From: Streptomyces sp. NRRL S-87
GTDB lineage: Bacteria > Actinomycetota > Actinomycetes > Streptomycetales > Streptomycetaceae
Assembly (NCBI RefSeq): GCF_000719335.1
Contig: NZ_JOGB01000014.1
Coordinates: 1 to 64,000, forward strand
DNA: 64,000 nucleotides
Reading direction: 5' to 3'
The notes beneath the pieces are model-generated. The model was not told the DNA's origin and did no database searches. It saw only the letters and a list, made by a program, of their open reading frames with translations. The position numbers were made by a program, and so were the translations under genes. Positions 39,198 through 47,942 of the stretch are shown piece after piece (the first letter of the stretch is position 1; every line of letters begins with the position of its first letter).

Positions 39198-39359
39198 TCA
39201 GCGCCCCCCTGAGGTGGCCAGCCGGTTGAGGCGGGCGATCTGCGTGACGTACCGGCGGCGGTCGGGGTGCTCGAGGTCCAGGATCGTGTCCATGTCCCAG
39301 TGGAAGTGGTAGGCGACGTACGCGACTTCGTCGTACAGGTCGTCCGTCGCGTACGTCAC
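39198..39359 (-). CDS. DUF6760-family small CIS protein
   Basis: A 53-aa protein starting GTG at 39359, with YDEVAYVAYHFHWDMDTIL then LEHPDRRRYVTQIARLN. This pattern is typical of a small conserved gene next to the assembly chaperone in CIS and phage loci. It overlaps the upstream stop as GTGA. It probably acts with the upstream protein in tail assembly, like phage G/GT chaperones. Confidence 0.82.
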   Translation of the reverse strand: MTYATDDLYDEVAYVAYHFHWDMDTILDLEHPDRRRYVTQIARLNRLATSGGR

Positions 39360-39976
39360 GATTCCCCCAGGCGCCCACCCGCCAGGTCGACCGCGAAGCC
39401 GGTCGCGCAGGAGGGGCAGGTGACCTGGGCGCGGGTGTGCCCCTCGGCGTTGATGCGGCGGTAGAAGTCCTGCAGGAAGGCCAGGTCGGAGGCGAACAGG
39501 TCCTCGATGACGCCCGCGTGGATGTCGGTCACCGTGCCGATCCGTTCCACCACCCGCCCCAGCAGCACCACCGACAGGTACGCGGGGTTCTCCCGGACCC
39601 GGTCGTCCCGCAGCGGTACGAGTTCGTCGCGGGCGGTGGCCAGGCGCATGACGCCCGTACGGTGCACGTGGCCGGACTCGTCCACGTACCCGCGCGGCAG
39701 CTCGAAGGTGAACTCGGTCCGCATGGTCTCCCGCCCACCGCTCCCGGGTACGCCCGTCCCGGCCCCTGCCCCTGCCCCGGCCGTCCCGTACGCGGCGCGT
39801 TCCGCGTCCGCCCCTGGCACCGACCCCGCCCCTGGCACCGACCCCGCCCAAGCGCCCTGCCCCGGCCCCGCTCCCGCTCCCGGCCCGGTCTCCGCACCCG
39901 GGCCCCCGGGCGCGGGCTGCACGCCGGGCTGCCCGGGGAGGGTCTGCCCGGGCTCCGGCACGATCCGACGACGCAT
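39356..39976 (-). CDS. T4-type baseplate/tail assembly chaperone-like protein
   Basis: About 206 aa. The first 85 residues are disordered. The conserved part begins at TEFTFELPRGYVD and runs through VVLLGRVVERIGTV to a C-terminal CPSC. ATG at 39976 lies 7 nt after the tube stop; ATG at 39994 would overlap the tube gene by 11 nt. The family is found beside the tube gene in CIS and phages, where it assists assembly. Confidence 0.82.
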   Translation of the reverse strand: MRRRIVPEPGQTLPGQPGVQPAPGGPGAETGPGAGAGPGQGAWAGSVPGAGSVPGADAERAAYGTAGAGAGAGTGVPGSGGRETMRTEFTFELPRGYVDESGHVHRTGVMRLATARDELVPLRDDRVRENPAYLSVVLLGRVVERIGTVTDIHAGVIEDLFASDLAFLQDFYRRINAEGHTRAQVTCPSCATGFAVDLAGGRLGES

Positions 39977-39983
39977 CAGGGCC

Positions 39984-40427
39984 TCACGCCACATCCATCT
40001 GCTCGTACGTGATGACGAGCTTCTCCGTCAGCACGCTCGTGTCACCGGCCTTCAGCGAGCTGATCTCCAGGCTCTTGGGCCAGGCGTTGACCAGCGTGTA
40101 CCGCTTGATGGCGTTGCCCTCGTAGTCGAAGACGATGATCGCGCCGCCCTTGCGGGCCGTGCTCATCTTCCCGAAGCGGGCGTCCTTGATCCATTTCTCG
40201 AAGCTCTGGTCGGCGGTCAGGCCGCGGGTGAGCGTCACCTCGCCCGCCTTCGGCCGGCCCGGCAGCTTCTTGATGACGTACTTGCCGTCCGCGGTGTTCT
40301 GCTTGAGCTCGATGACGTCCTGCTCCATCTTCAGGCCCGTCACCTCGTTGATCTGTTTGATGACGACCCCGTCGACCTCCAGCCCGAAGGAGTGGCCGAC
40401 GGAGGTGTCCATATCGGGAAGTGCCAC
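39984..40427 (-). CDS. Main inner-tube protein of the CIS
   Basis: A 147-aa T4 gp19/Hcp-like tube protein: FGLEVDGVVIKQINEVTGL at the N-terminus and LTRGLTADQSFEKW in the middle. Rings of this protein stack inside the sheath and are propelled out on contraction. GTG at 40427 follows AGGAGC. It directly follows the sheath gene (44 nt). Confidence 0.96.
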   Translation of the reverse strand: MALPDMDTSVGHSFGLEVDGVVIKQINEVTGLKMEQDVIELKQNTADGKYVIKKLPGRPKAGEVTLTRGLTADQSFEKWIKDARFGKMSTARKGGAIIVFDYEGNAIKRYTLVNAWPKSLEISSLKAGDTSVLTEKLVITYEQMDVA

Positions 40428-40471
40428 AGCAACCGCTCCTCACGCGCGCGTACGGGACGTACGGGTTCCGG

Positions 40472-42088
40472 TCATTCGTTGACGAGGCTGGTGCCGCCCG
40501 AGAACTGCGACAGCCTGAAGATCACGAACTCGGCCGGTTTCACGGGCGCGATGCCGATCTCGCAGACCACCTGCCCCGCGTCGATGCCCTCGGCCGGGTT
40601 GGTCTCGCGGTCGCACTTCACGTAGAAGGCCTCGTCCGGCGTCAGCCCGAACAGCGCGCCGCGCCGCCACTCGTTGACCAGGAACGCCGAGATCGTGCGC
40701 CGGATCCGGGCCCACAGCGCGTCGTCGTTCGGCTCGAAGACGACCCACTGGGTGCCGATCAGGATCGAGTCCTCGATGTAGTTGAACAGGCGCCGCACGT
40801 TCAGGTACCGCCACGCCGGGTCGGAGGACAGGGTGCGCGCGCCCCACACGCGGATGCCGCGGCCCGGGAAGGAGCGGAGGCAGTTCACGCCGATGGGGTT
40901 GAGGAGGTCCTGCTCGTTCTTGGTCAGGTGGACGGCGAGGTCGACGGCGCCGCGCACCACCTCGTTGGCGGGGGCCTTGTGCACCCCGCGGCTCTCGTCG
41001 TTGCGCGCCCAGATGCCGGCCATGGCACCGCTGGGCGGCACGTACTTCATCTGGTTCGGCACGGCCGGGTCGGCCACCTTGATCCAGGGGTAGTACAGGG
41101 CCGCGTACTTGGAGTCGTAGCCCGCGCCCGTCATGCGCCACTCCTTGACGCGCTGCGGGGTGAGGTCGGGCAGCGGGTCGATGATCGCGACGCGGTTCCC
41201 CATCAGTTCGCAGTGGGCGATCATCGCGAGCTGTACGGCCTTGACGCCGTCGGCGTCGAGGGCGCCCTGCTGGTAGGCGCTCATCAGGTCGGGGACGGCG
41301 AGCATGGTGATCTCGTCGATGGCCTCCAGGCCGCCGAAGCCCGTCCGGTCGTCGGCGCTGCCGACGTAGTCGGCGGGGGCGAGCCCGGTGGGGGTCGCCG
41401 GCGCCGGTGCGGCGGGCGCGGGGGCGGCGGGGAGGGCAACGCTCTGGTTGTCCGGGCGGGTCAGCGCCTGGGCGGGGCCTGCGTCCTCGACGAGGACGAG
41501 GCGGGAGCGTTCCCGGACGACGGTGGCGACGTAGTTGCGCTGGCTGCGCTTGGCGGAGACCTCCCAGGTCTCCTCGGTGCGGTCGCCGCGTTTGACGTGG
41601 AGGGTGAACGCGTCCTCGGCCGGGGCCTCGCCGGCGGCGTCGGCGACCTCGACGGACAGGCCCTCGCCGGTGCCCTCGAGGGCGGCGACCTGGAAGCCGC
41701 CGAGGGGGACGCGGGTGCCGGCGGGGAGGGTGGCCTTGCCGCGCTTGCCGGCGCCGGCGGGGCCCGGGGTGCCGGGGGCGGCTGCGGGCGCCGGGACGGC
41801 GGCCGGTTCCGCGCCGGTCCCGTCCGGGCCGCCGATGCGGACGACGTAGGCCGTGCCGCCGCCGTTGAGGAAGTAGCCGTACACGGCGTGGGCGAGGTAG
41901 GAGCCCTCGATGAAGTCGCCGAAGGCGGCGGTGAACTGGCTCCAGTTCGTCACCAGGGTGGGCGTGTCGTACGGGCCCGCGGCCGCGAGCCCGACGAAGG
42001 CGGCGACGGCGGTGCCGACGCCCTCGATCGGGCGCGAGCCGGCCTCGACCTCTTCGACGTAGACGCCTGGTGACAGGTACGACGGCAT
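40472..42088 (-). CDS. Contractile sheath protein of the CIS
   Basis: A 538-aa tail sheath protein. The N-terminal MPSYLSPGVYVEEV extension makes the inter-subunit strand exchange, the AAFVGLAAAGP strand follows, and the C-terminal domain has FVNEWRRGALFGLTPDEAFYV and CEIGIAPVKPAEFVIF. An Ala/Pro-rich insertion lies near residue 230. ATG at 42088 has GGGGAGGG upstream and starts the conserved extension; ATG at 42124 is less likely. It is of the type found in Streptomyces CIS, which are reported to act from the cytoplasm in cell death and development. Confidence 0.97.
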   Translation of the reverse strand: MPSYLSPGVYVEEVEAGSRPIEGVGTAVAAFVGLAAAGPYDTPTLVTNWSQFTAAFGDFIEGSYLAHAVYGYFLNGGGTAYVVRIGGPDGTGAEPAAVPAPAAAPGTPGPAGAGKRGKATLPAGTRVPLGGFQVAALEGTGEGLSVEVADAAGEAPAEDAFTLHVKRGDRTEETWEVSAKRSQRNYVATVVRERSRLVLVEDAGPAQALTRPDNQSVALPAAPAPAAPAPATPTGLAPADYVGSADDRTGFGGLEAIDEITMLAVPDLMSAYQQGALDADGVKAVQLAMIAHCELMGNRVAIIDPLPDLTPQRVKEWRMTGAGYDSKYAALYYPWIKVADPAVPNQMKYVPPSGAMAGIWARNDESRGVHKAPANEVVRGAVDLAVHLTKNEQDLLNPIGVNCLRSFPGRGIRVWGARTLSSDPAWRYLNVRRLFNYIEDSILIGTQWVVFEPNDDALWARIRRTISAFLVNEWRRGALFGLTPDEAFYVKCDRETNPAEGIDAGQVVCEIGIAPVKPAEFVIFRLSQFSGGTSLVNE

Positions 42089-42252
42089 CCTTGCCCTCCC
42101 CTGGGACGTGACGGTCGCCCCCACCTTCCGCCCGCCCCCGGTCGAAGGTCATGACCTGCCGTACGGCCGCGGGGGAATCACGATCTGCCCGTTCGGGCAA
42201 CGCGTGGCTCCGCCGCTCCCTGGCTGCGACTGCCACGGCGCGACGTACCCGG

Positions 42253-45200
42253 TCAGCGCCCCAGGCCCTGCGAGCGGCCCCGGCGGCCCACCTCGTTGCG
42301 GAGGAAGGTCTCCATGCGCGCCTCGCGGTCGATCAGTTCCTGGACCTTGGCCGCGATGCCGGGCAGGTCCTTCAGGTTGGGCGTGCGCAGGATCTGGTCC
42401 TTCATCGACCTCCACGAACGCTCCTGGCGCGAGCTGTTGACGCTGTGCCGCAGCGGCACGAGGTTGTCCGCGTGGGTGGATATCGCCAGCTGGTGCTCGC
42501 GGCTCAGCTGCACGAAGCCGATGGGTCTGGCCGCGCCGCCGGTCGGCTGCCACACCAGCCGTGAGATCCAGTACATCGGGAAGACGTGCTCCGCCGTCAT
42601 CGGGTCGGCCGGCTGACCGGGCCGCTGCATGATGGGGCCGAGGAAGTCCTCGCCCTTCTTCTCCGCCGGTTCGCTCACCTGGGTGTTGGCGTCCTTGAAC
42701 GCGCTGGCGGAGCGCAGCCGCTTGACCAGCTCCGAGAACGAGGCGACGCGGTTCTTCTCCTGGTCGGCCAGGGCCGTTCCGACGAGTTCCTTCCAGTGCC
42801 TGATCTCCCCCTCCAGCTTCTCGATCTCGACCAGGTCACCGCGCTGGCTCTCGCACAGGGCCAGGTACTCCCGTTGGGCAGCCTGCCGCTCGGCACCCGG
42901 AGGCGCCGCGTCCCTGCGCGCCTTGACCGCCTCGATCTCCGTCTTGCGCGCCCGCCACCCGGCCTGCCTGCCGTCCTTGTCGGTCTCGGCCGCCGTGAGC
43001 TCGTCCCTGAGCCTGCGGACCCTGGCTTCGACGGCCGCGTCGCCCGCGGCCATCATGCCCGCGGCCTGCTGCTCCTCGGTCAACGCCTCCGTGCCCACGG
43101 TGTCGGTGGGATTGACGGTGCCCTGGACGGCCCACTTGCGCCCGGCCGGGACGAGTTCGAGGCTCTGCATGCCGTACTTGACCTTGATCGCGGCGAAGGC
43201 GGCCCGGACCACCAGCTTCGACAGCGGGCGGCCCGCGTAGCGGTTGGCCACCGCGGCGGCCGCGGCGAGGCCCTTGTCGAGGCGGGCCTTCTTGCCCTCC
43301 GGGGAGTCGTCGCCGCCCTGGGCCTTGGCCTTGAGCTTGGACAGGAGCTTCTTGCCGGCGCCGGCGATCTTGCCGACGACCCAGTCGACGGCCTGCATGA
43401 CCGGGGCCTGGACCTTCGCCAGGATGGACTTGATCTTCTCGGAGATGCCGCCGAGGCCGAGCAGGCTGGCGAGGAAGTCCAGGACGACCGGGAGGGCCTT
43501 GGCGAGGCTGTTCTCGATCAGGGCCGGTACGCCCCCGCCGCCGCCCGCCGCGATGCCCTCGATCGAGTCGAGGACGGAGTCGACGAAGGACTTGATCTGG
43601 GCGGCGCGGTTCACGAAGAACATCACCACGTCGTAGATCGCCTTGCAGGCGCGGACGAAGGCGGAGGCGGGGTTGAGGAGCGAGACGATCCACGTGATGC
43701 CGGCCGTGACGATCTTCTCGACGACGAAGTCCTTGATGGCGCCGACGACCGTGTCCTTGAGGTCGGACAGCTTGCCGACGATCCACTTCCACAGCCCGCC
43801 GACGCCCTCGGACACCAGGACCTGGACCATCTCGAAGCTGGTCTCCAGCGCCTTCATGGCCGGCTCGCCGATCTGGGCCACGATGCGGGTGCGGATGTTG
43901 GACCAGGTCAGGCCCAGGATGGAGAGGATCAGCTTGATGATCCCCTTGGCGTCGAAGGTCTCGGGGATCTCGATGCCGCCGGCGGACAACTGCCCGAACA
44001 GCCACTGTTTGAGGCCGTTCTTGAGGTGCTCGCCGATGCGGGAGGCGAAACCGGTGACGCCCGCCTTGACGGCGTTGACGAGGTTGCCGAGGAACCCGAT
44101 CGGATTCGAGATGATCTTGTCGATGGCGCCGGCCGCCCGGGCCAGTACCCCGAGCAGCATGTCCTTGAGCTTGAGGACCGTCTCGAGGGTGCCCGCGACG
44201 GCGTCCTTCGCCTTGCTGAGCAGGCCCTTGTTGGCCTCCTGGAGGGCCGCGATCTCCTTGTCGAGGTCGTCGCGGGCGGCCACGTAACGGTCCGCGAGGT
44301 CCTGGACGAGGGACTGCGACTTCTCGTTGACGGAGGACTCCAGGGCCCGGAACTCCCCGCCGATGTCGCCCGCCGCCTGCTGCGCGAACTGCCGCAGGTT
44401 CCTGGGCTGGTCCTCGACCTTCTTGGCGATCTGCGCCTTGCCCTGGGCGATCCGGGCGGTGGCGTCGCCGAGCCGCTTGCCGACGAGGTCGGCGACGGTG
44501 GTGATCACCGCGCGCATCTCGCGCTCGTAGACCGCGCGGGCCTCGGCGAAGATCTGGTTGGCGCGCGGGGGCGGGTCGAGCACGGCGTCGGCGAGCCAGC
44601 GGGCGGCGCCGGTCACGCCCGAGTAGCGCTCGTCCTTCCAGGCCTTCATCTTGGTCTGGTGGTCGGCGTCGAAGGCGGCCTTGGCCTGCCTCTGACCGCT
44701 GTCGAACGCCGTCTCCACCTCGGCGTCGAGCGCGCCGAGGATGCCCTCCACGTCCTTCTTCGTCGCGTCGAAGATGCCCTTGATCTCGGCCGCGACGCGG
44801 GCCCGCTCCTGCTCCTCCTTCGACCGGGCGGCGCCCTGCCCGGCCGCCACCTGCTGCCCGGCCCCGGCCCGGGCGGCGGTCATGGCCTGGACGCCGGCCG
44901 GGCCGGCGGCCGCCGCGCCGCCCTGCTCGGCCGCGATCCGGGCCGTCTCGGCGGCCCGGAACTGCGCGGGGGCGGTGGCCGCGTGGGTGTCGGCCTCCTT
45001 CTTGGCGTCGAGGGTCTCCTTGAACTGCGGCTCGTTGGAGCGGGCCAGCATCTCGGGGGTGACCCTGGCCTCCGCCAGCATGGCGTCGGTCTCCCTGGGC
45101 CCCGTGCTCAGGTCGGTCTGCGCGGCGGGGGCCGGGGCCACGGCGGCGGCCTTCGGGTCCGGCGGTGCGGGCGTGGGCGGGGCGGGCTGCCCGGGGAGCG

Positions 45201-46107
45201 GGGTGACGGGCTTCTCGACGGCCTTGGACTGGTCGGGGGCCGCGTTGGTCCTGTCGGTGATGTCCTTGGCGGAGCCGTCCTTGCCCGCCTTGACCTGGCC
45301 CGCGACCTGGCTCTTGATCTCGTCCGTCTTGCCGGACCCGGTGAACTTGTCGGCCTCGTCGAGGGTCTTGGGGGCCTTGGCGGCGATGGCCGCCGACACG
45401 GCCGCGACGAAGGCCGCCTTGTCGAACGTGCCGGGCGTGGCGGCGCCCATCTCGGCCGCCTGCGCCTGCTTGGCCTGCGCCTCCTTGTCGTCGGCGGGCG
45501 GCCGGGCGGCGTCCTGGGCGGCCTTGGCCTGCGAGGCGGCGGTGGGGTGCGCGGCCAGCGCGGCCTTCTTGGTACGCAGGTCCAGCGCGACCTTCCTGAA
45601 GCGCGGGTCGGTGGCGGGGCTCAGGCCCCCGGGGGGCGCGGGCAGCGCTTCGAGGCGCTGGAGGGCGGGGGCGGGGGCGGCGTCCAGTTCGGGGCCGACG
45701 TCCGGTCGGGGGGCCGTGTCCGGTCCGGGGGCGGAGGCGAGTCCGGGGGCGGGGACGAATCCGGGAGCGGTGCCGAGGGCGGACGCGGTGCCGGCGTCGG
45801 GCGCGGTGGTGCGGGCTCCGGTGCCGGCGTCGGGCGCGGTGGCTTCCGTACGCCCGGGGCCCCCGCCCGCGCCGCTCCCGCCGCTCTCCCCGCCGCCCCG
45901 GTCGCTCTGCCCCGGGGCCCGGCGGGGGCCCAGGAGCGCGGCCACGGCGGCGTTCCCGGCACCGGCCTGGAGCCGCTGCAGCGCCCGCGCGTCCACGGGC
46001 CGGGGGCGGGCCGCGGCGGACGCGCCGGACGGCGCGGGCCTCCGCGCGCGGGCGCCGTCCCGTGCGGGCTCCTGGCCGCCCGCCGGCCGGTCCGCCGTCG
46101 CCTTCAC
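42253..46107 (-). CDS. 1284-aa CIS-associated helical protein with C-terminal HNH-like domain (candidate effector)
   Basis: Residues 43-60 carry a LQRLQ..GNAAVAALL motif typical of proteins encoded beside DUF4157 genes. Residues 60-180 are disordered, 180-560 are Ala/Lys-rich helices, and 560-1000 are amphipathic and hydrophobic helices (e.g. WIVSLLNPASAFVRACKAIY). Residues 1090-1150 are a coiled coil. The last 120 residues have E1173-H1174-V-F-P, then N1215-L-V-P-L, H1221 and N1224, a spacing reminiscent of HNH (beta-beta-alpha-Me) nucleases. This layout resembles polymorphic toxins of extracellular CIS. No immunity-like gene follows. It could instead serve as the tape measure, which would otherwise be missing. 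GTG start with GGAGG upstream. Confidence 0.85.
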   Translation of the reverse strand: MKATADRPAGGQEPARDGARARRPAPSGASAAARPRPVDARALQRLQAGAGNAAVAALLGPRRAPGQSDRGGGESGGSGAGGGPGRTEATAPDAGTGARTTAPDAGTASALGTAPGFVPAPGLASAPGPDTAPRPDVGPELDAAPAPALQRLEALPAPPGGLSPATDPRFRKVALDLRTKKAALAAHPTAASQAKAAQDAARPPADDKEAQAKQAQAAEMGAATPGTFDKAAFVAAVSAAIAAKAPKTLDEADKFTGSGKTDEIKSQVAGQVKAGKDGSAKDITDRTNAAPDQSKAVEKPVTPLPGQPAPPTPAPPDPKAAAVAPAPAAQTDLSTGPRETDAMLAEARVTPEMLARSNEPQFKETLDAKKEADTHAATAPAQFRAAETARIAAEQGGAAAAGPAGVQAMTAARAGAGQQVAAGQGAARSKEEQERARVAAEIKGIFDATKKDVEGILGALDAEVETAFDSGQRQAKAAFDADHQTKMKAWKDERYSGVTGAARWLADAVLDPPPRANQIFAEARAVYEREMRAVITTVADLVGKRLGDATARIAQGKAQIAKKVEDQPRNLRQFAQQAAGDIGGEFRALESSVNEKSQSLVQDLADRYVAARDDLDKEIAALQEANKGLLSKAKDAVAGTLETVLKLKDMLLGVLARAAGAIDKIISNPIGFLGNLVNAVKAGVTGFASRIGEHLKNGLKQWLFGQLSAGGIEIPETFDAKGIIKLILSILGLTWSNIRTRIVAQIGEPAMKALETSFEMVQVLVSEGVGGLWKWIVGKLSDLKDTVVGAIKDFVVEKIVTAGITWIVSLLNPASAFVRACKAIYDVVMFFVNRAAQIKSFVDSVLDSIEGIAAGGGGGVPALIENSLAKALPVVLDFLASLLGLGGISEKIKSILAKVQAPVMQAVDWVVGKIAGAGKKLLSKLKAKAQGGDDSPEGKKARLDKGLAAAAAVANRYAGRPLSKLVVRAAFAAIKVKYGMQSLELVPAGRKWAVQGTVNPTDTVGTEALTEEQQAAGMMAAGDAAVEARVRRLRDELTAAETDKDGRQAGWRARKTEIEAVKARRDAAPPGAERQAAQREYLALCESQRGDLVEIEKLEGEIRHWKELVGTALADQEKNRVASFSELVKRLRSASAFKDANTQVSEPAEKKGEDFLGPIMQRPGQPADPMTAEHVFPMYWISRLVWQPTGGAARPIGFVQLSREHQLAISTHADNLVPLRHSVNSSRQERSWRSMKDQILRTPNLKDLPGIAAKVQELIDREARMETFLRNEVGRRGRSQGLGR

Positions 46108-46234
46108 CGCGTCACCGCCTCCACCGGGCCACCCGCCTCCACTCCGCCACCCCGCTCAGTCCGCGGGGCATTTCACGCAGCCGCTCCTCGGTCGGCCGGG
46201 GCACCGCACGGCCGTCGCCCGGTCCCCGGAGCCG

Positions 46235-47014
46235 TCACTCCGCCGGCGCCTCCTCCTCGTCCGCCTCCTCGGCCGCGGCGCGCTGCACGAACAGCCCCTG
46301 CACCGACGGGGCCTCCTCCCCCTCCGCCTCCTCGGCCGCCCGCTGTACCGGTGCCACGGCGGGCGCCGGGCCCGCGGAGGCAGTGGTGGCGGACGGCGCG
46401 GGGCCCGCGTCCGGGGTGCCGTCCGACGCCGTTCCGGGGCCGGGGGCGGCCATGACGCGCTCGGCGTTGGCCACCGCCTCCTGCTCGAAGCGGTCGCCGG
46501 GGTCGCTGACCTTGACGCCGCCCGCGGTCTCGGTGCCGTCGACGGGGCCCGAACGCTGCTGGACGACGTGCGTCAGCTCGTGGGCGAGCGTGGTGCGGCC
46601 CTGGTGCGAGCCGGGGTCGTAGGCGTCGCGCTGGAACACCACGTGCGAGCCGACGGTGTACGCGTGGGCGCCGACCTCCTTGGCGGAGGCGTGCGCGGCG
46701 GCGTCGGTGTGCACCCGGACGTCGCCGAAGTCCGCCCCGAGCCGCCCCTCCATGTCGGCCCGCACCTCGGGGTCGAGGGCCTGGCCGCCGGAGCCGACGA
46801 CGTCGTGCACGGAGGAGCGCTGGACCGAGGCGGTGGCGCCCTTGTTGCCGAGGGCGCGCTGGAGGCGGAGCAGGCCGGTGCGGCCCAGGACGTCGGCCCG
46901 GCCGTCGGCGGCGGCCTTCAGCAGCAGCGCGTCGGGGGCCGCCGACCCGTGGTCCGGCTCGGCCTTGGGGCGGGGCCCGTCGAAGTGCTCGCCGTCGTGC
47001 TCGTGTTCGCGCAT
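46235..47014 (-). CDS. DUF4157 (eCIS core) metalloprotease-like protein
   Basis: A 259-aa protein. LLRLQRALGNKGA at residues 48-60 resembles the N-terminal motif of the 1284-aa protein. The DUF4157 domain at 74-153 ends in HELTHVVQQ (HExxH zinc motif at 145-149). The C-terminal 70 residues are Ala/Glu-rich, with VQRAAEE and VQRAAAEE. DUF4157 is a marker of extracellular CIS loci and is often fused to effectors; here it stands alone, 127 nt before the putative effector gene. ATG at 47014 follows GGGAGG at 7 nt; the frame extends to 47089 without support. It may process or load cargo. Confidence 0.93.
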   Translation of the reverse strand: MREHEHDGEHFDGPRPKAEPDHGSAAPDALLLKAAADGRADVLGRTGLLRLQRALGNKGATASVQRSSVHDVVGSGGQALDPEVRADMEGRLGADFGDVRVHTDAAAHASAKEVGAHAYTVGSHVVFQRDAYDPGSHQGRTTLAHELTHVVQQRSGPVDGTETAGGVKVSDPGDRFEQEAVANAERVMAAPGPGTASDGTPDAGPAPSATTASAGPAPAVAPVQRAAEEAEGEEAPSVQGLFVQRAAAEEADEEEAPAE

Positions 47015-47220
47015 GTCGTAGCCTCCCGCGGCCACCCTGCCGGTCGCGTACCGCTGCCGTCCTTCACCCGCGCAGCCCCAAGAGGGCATCGCTTACTGCC
47101 CTTTCAGGCACGCCGATCCGCAGGGCGGGCCACCGACGCGCGGCACCGGTGCGGCCCGCGGCCGGCGGTCGTGCCGGGGCCGGTCGCGGCCGGTCGCGAC
47201 ACGGCTGGTGCAATGGTGGG

Positions 47221-47934
47221 ATGACCAGCACCGGAGGCCGCCTCCTGCACGCCATCGACCGGTTCAACGCCACCCACCCGTGGGACCACAACGCCCGCTT
47301 CCACCCCTGGATCCTGCGCCGGCTGCCCCGCCGCTGCGGGCGCGCGCTGGACGTGGGGTGCGGCAGCGGCGACCTGGTACGGGCGCTGGCCGCCCGCGCC
47401 GACACCGTGGACGGCATCGACGCGGATCCGCGGATCGTCGCGCGGGCACGGGAGTTCGGGGCGGCGGAATCCGGGTCCCGGGAGGCGAAGGCCCCGCGAG
47501 CCGGGGCGCGGGAAGCCGGCAAGGTGTCCTACCGCGTCGGTGACGTGCTCGCGGAAGGCGCGGTGCAGGGGCCGTACGACGTCGTGACCTGCGTGGCCGT
47601 GCTCCACCACCTGCCCTTCGAGGAGGCGCTGGTCCGGTTCCGGGAGCTGCTCGCCCCCGGCGGGACCCTCGTGGTGGTGGGGCTGGCGCGGGAGGCCGGG
47701 CCCGTCGACCAGGTGCTCGGGCTGGCCTCGATCCCGGTCAACCTCGCCATGGCCTGGCTCAAGAACAAGGGCCGCACCGCGCCCCGCCCGGTGGCCATGA
47801 CCGCGCCGACCAAGCCGGCCGGGATGACGTACGCCGAGACGGCCGGGGCGGCCCGCCGCCTCCTGCCCGGCGCCCGGCTGCGGCGGCACCTGCTCTGGCG
47901 CTACAGCCTGGTCTGGCGCGCCCCCGGCGCCTGA
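47221..47934 (+). CDS. Class I SAM-dependent methyltransferase
   Basis: A 237-aa protein with SAM motif I ALDVGCGSGDLV at about residues 40-51, the acidic GIDADP loop, and the post-I/II strand DVVTCVAVLHHLPF. It lies on the opposite strand inside the CIS locus: divergent from the DUF4157 gene (206-nt gap) and ending 8 nt before the AAA+ gene stop. The position suggests later insertion or independent regulation. Substrate unknown. Confidence 0.92.
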   Translation: MTSTGGRLLHAIDRFNATHPWDHNARFHPWILRRLPRRCGRALDVGCGSGDLVRALAARADTVDGIDADPRIVARAREFGAAESGSREAKAPRAGAREAGKVSYRVGDVLAEGAVQGPYDVVTCVAVLHHLPFEEALVRFRELLAPGGTLVVVGLAREAGPVDQVLGLASIPVNLAMAWLKNKGRTAPRPVAMTAPTKPAGMTYAETAGAARRLLPGARLRRHLLWRYSLVWRAPGA

Positions 47935-47942
47935 CCCGTGCG

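Noticed and set aside
42125..42252. A hidden immunity gene after the putative effector
   Set aside because: The 164 nt between the stop at 42253 and the sheath start at 42088 hold no frame with a credible start or codon bias.
42586..46455. A 1289-aa plus-strand open frame opposite the large CIS protein
   Set aside because: Composition is the mirror of GC-rich codon bias; the minus frame has coherent helices, motifs and a ribosome-binding site.
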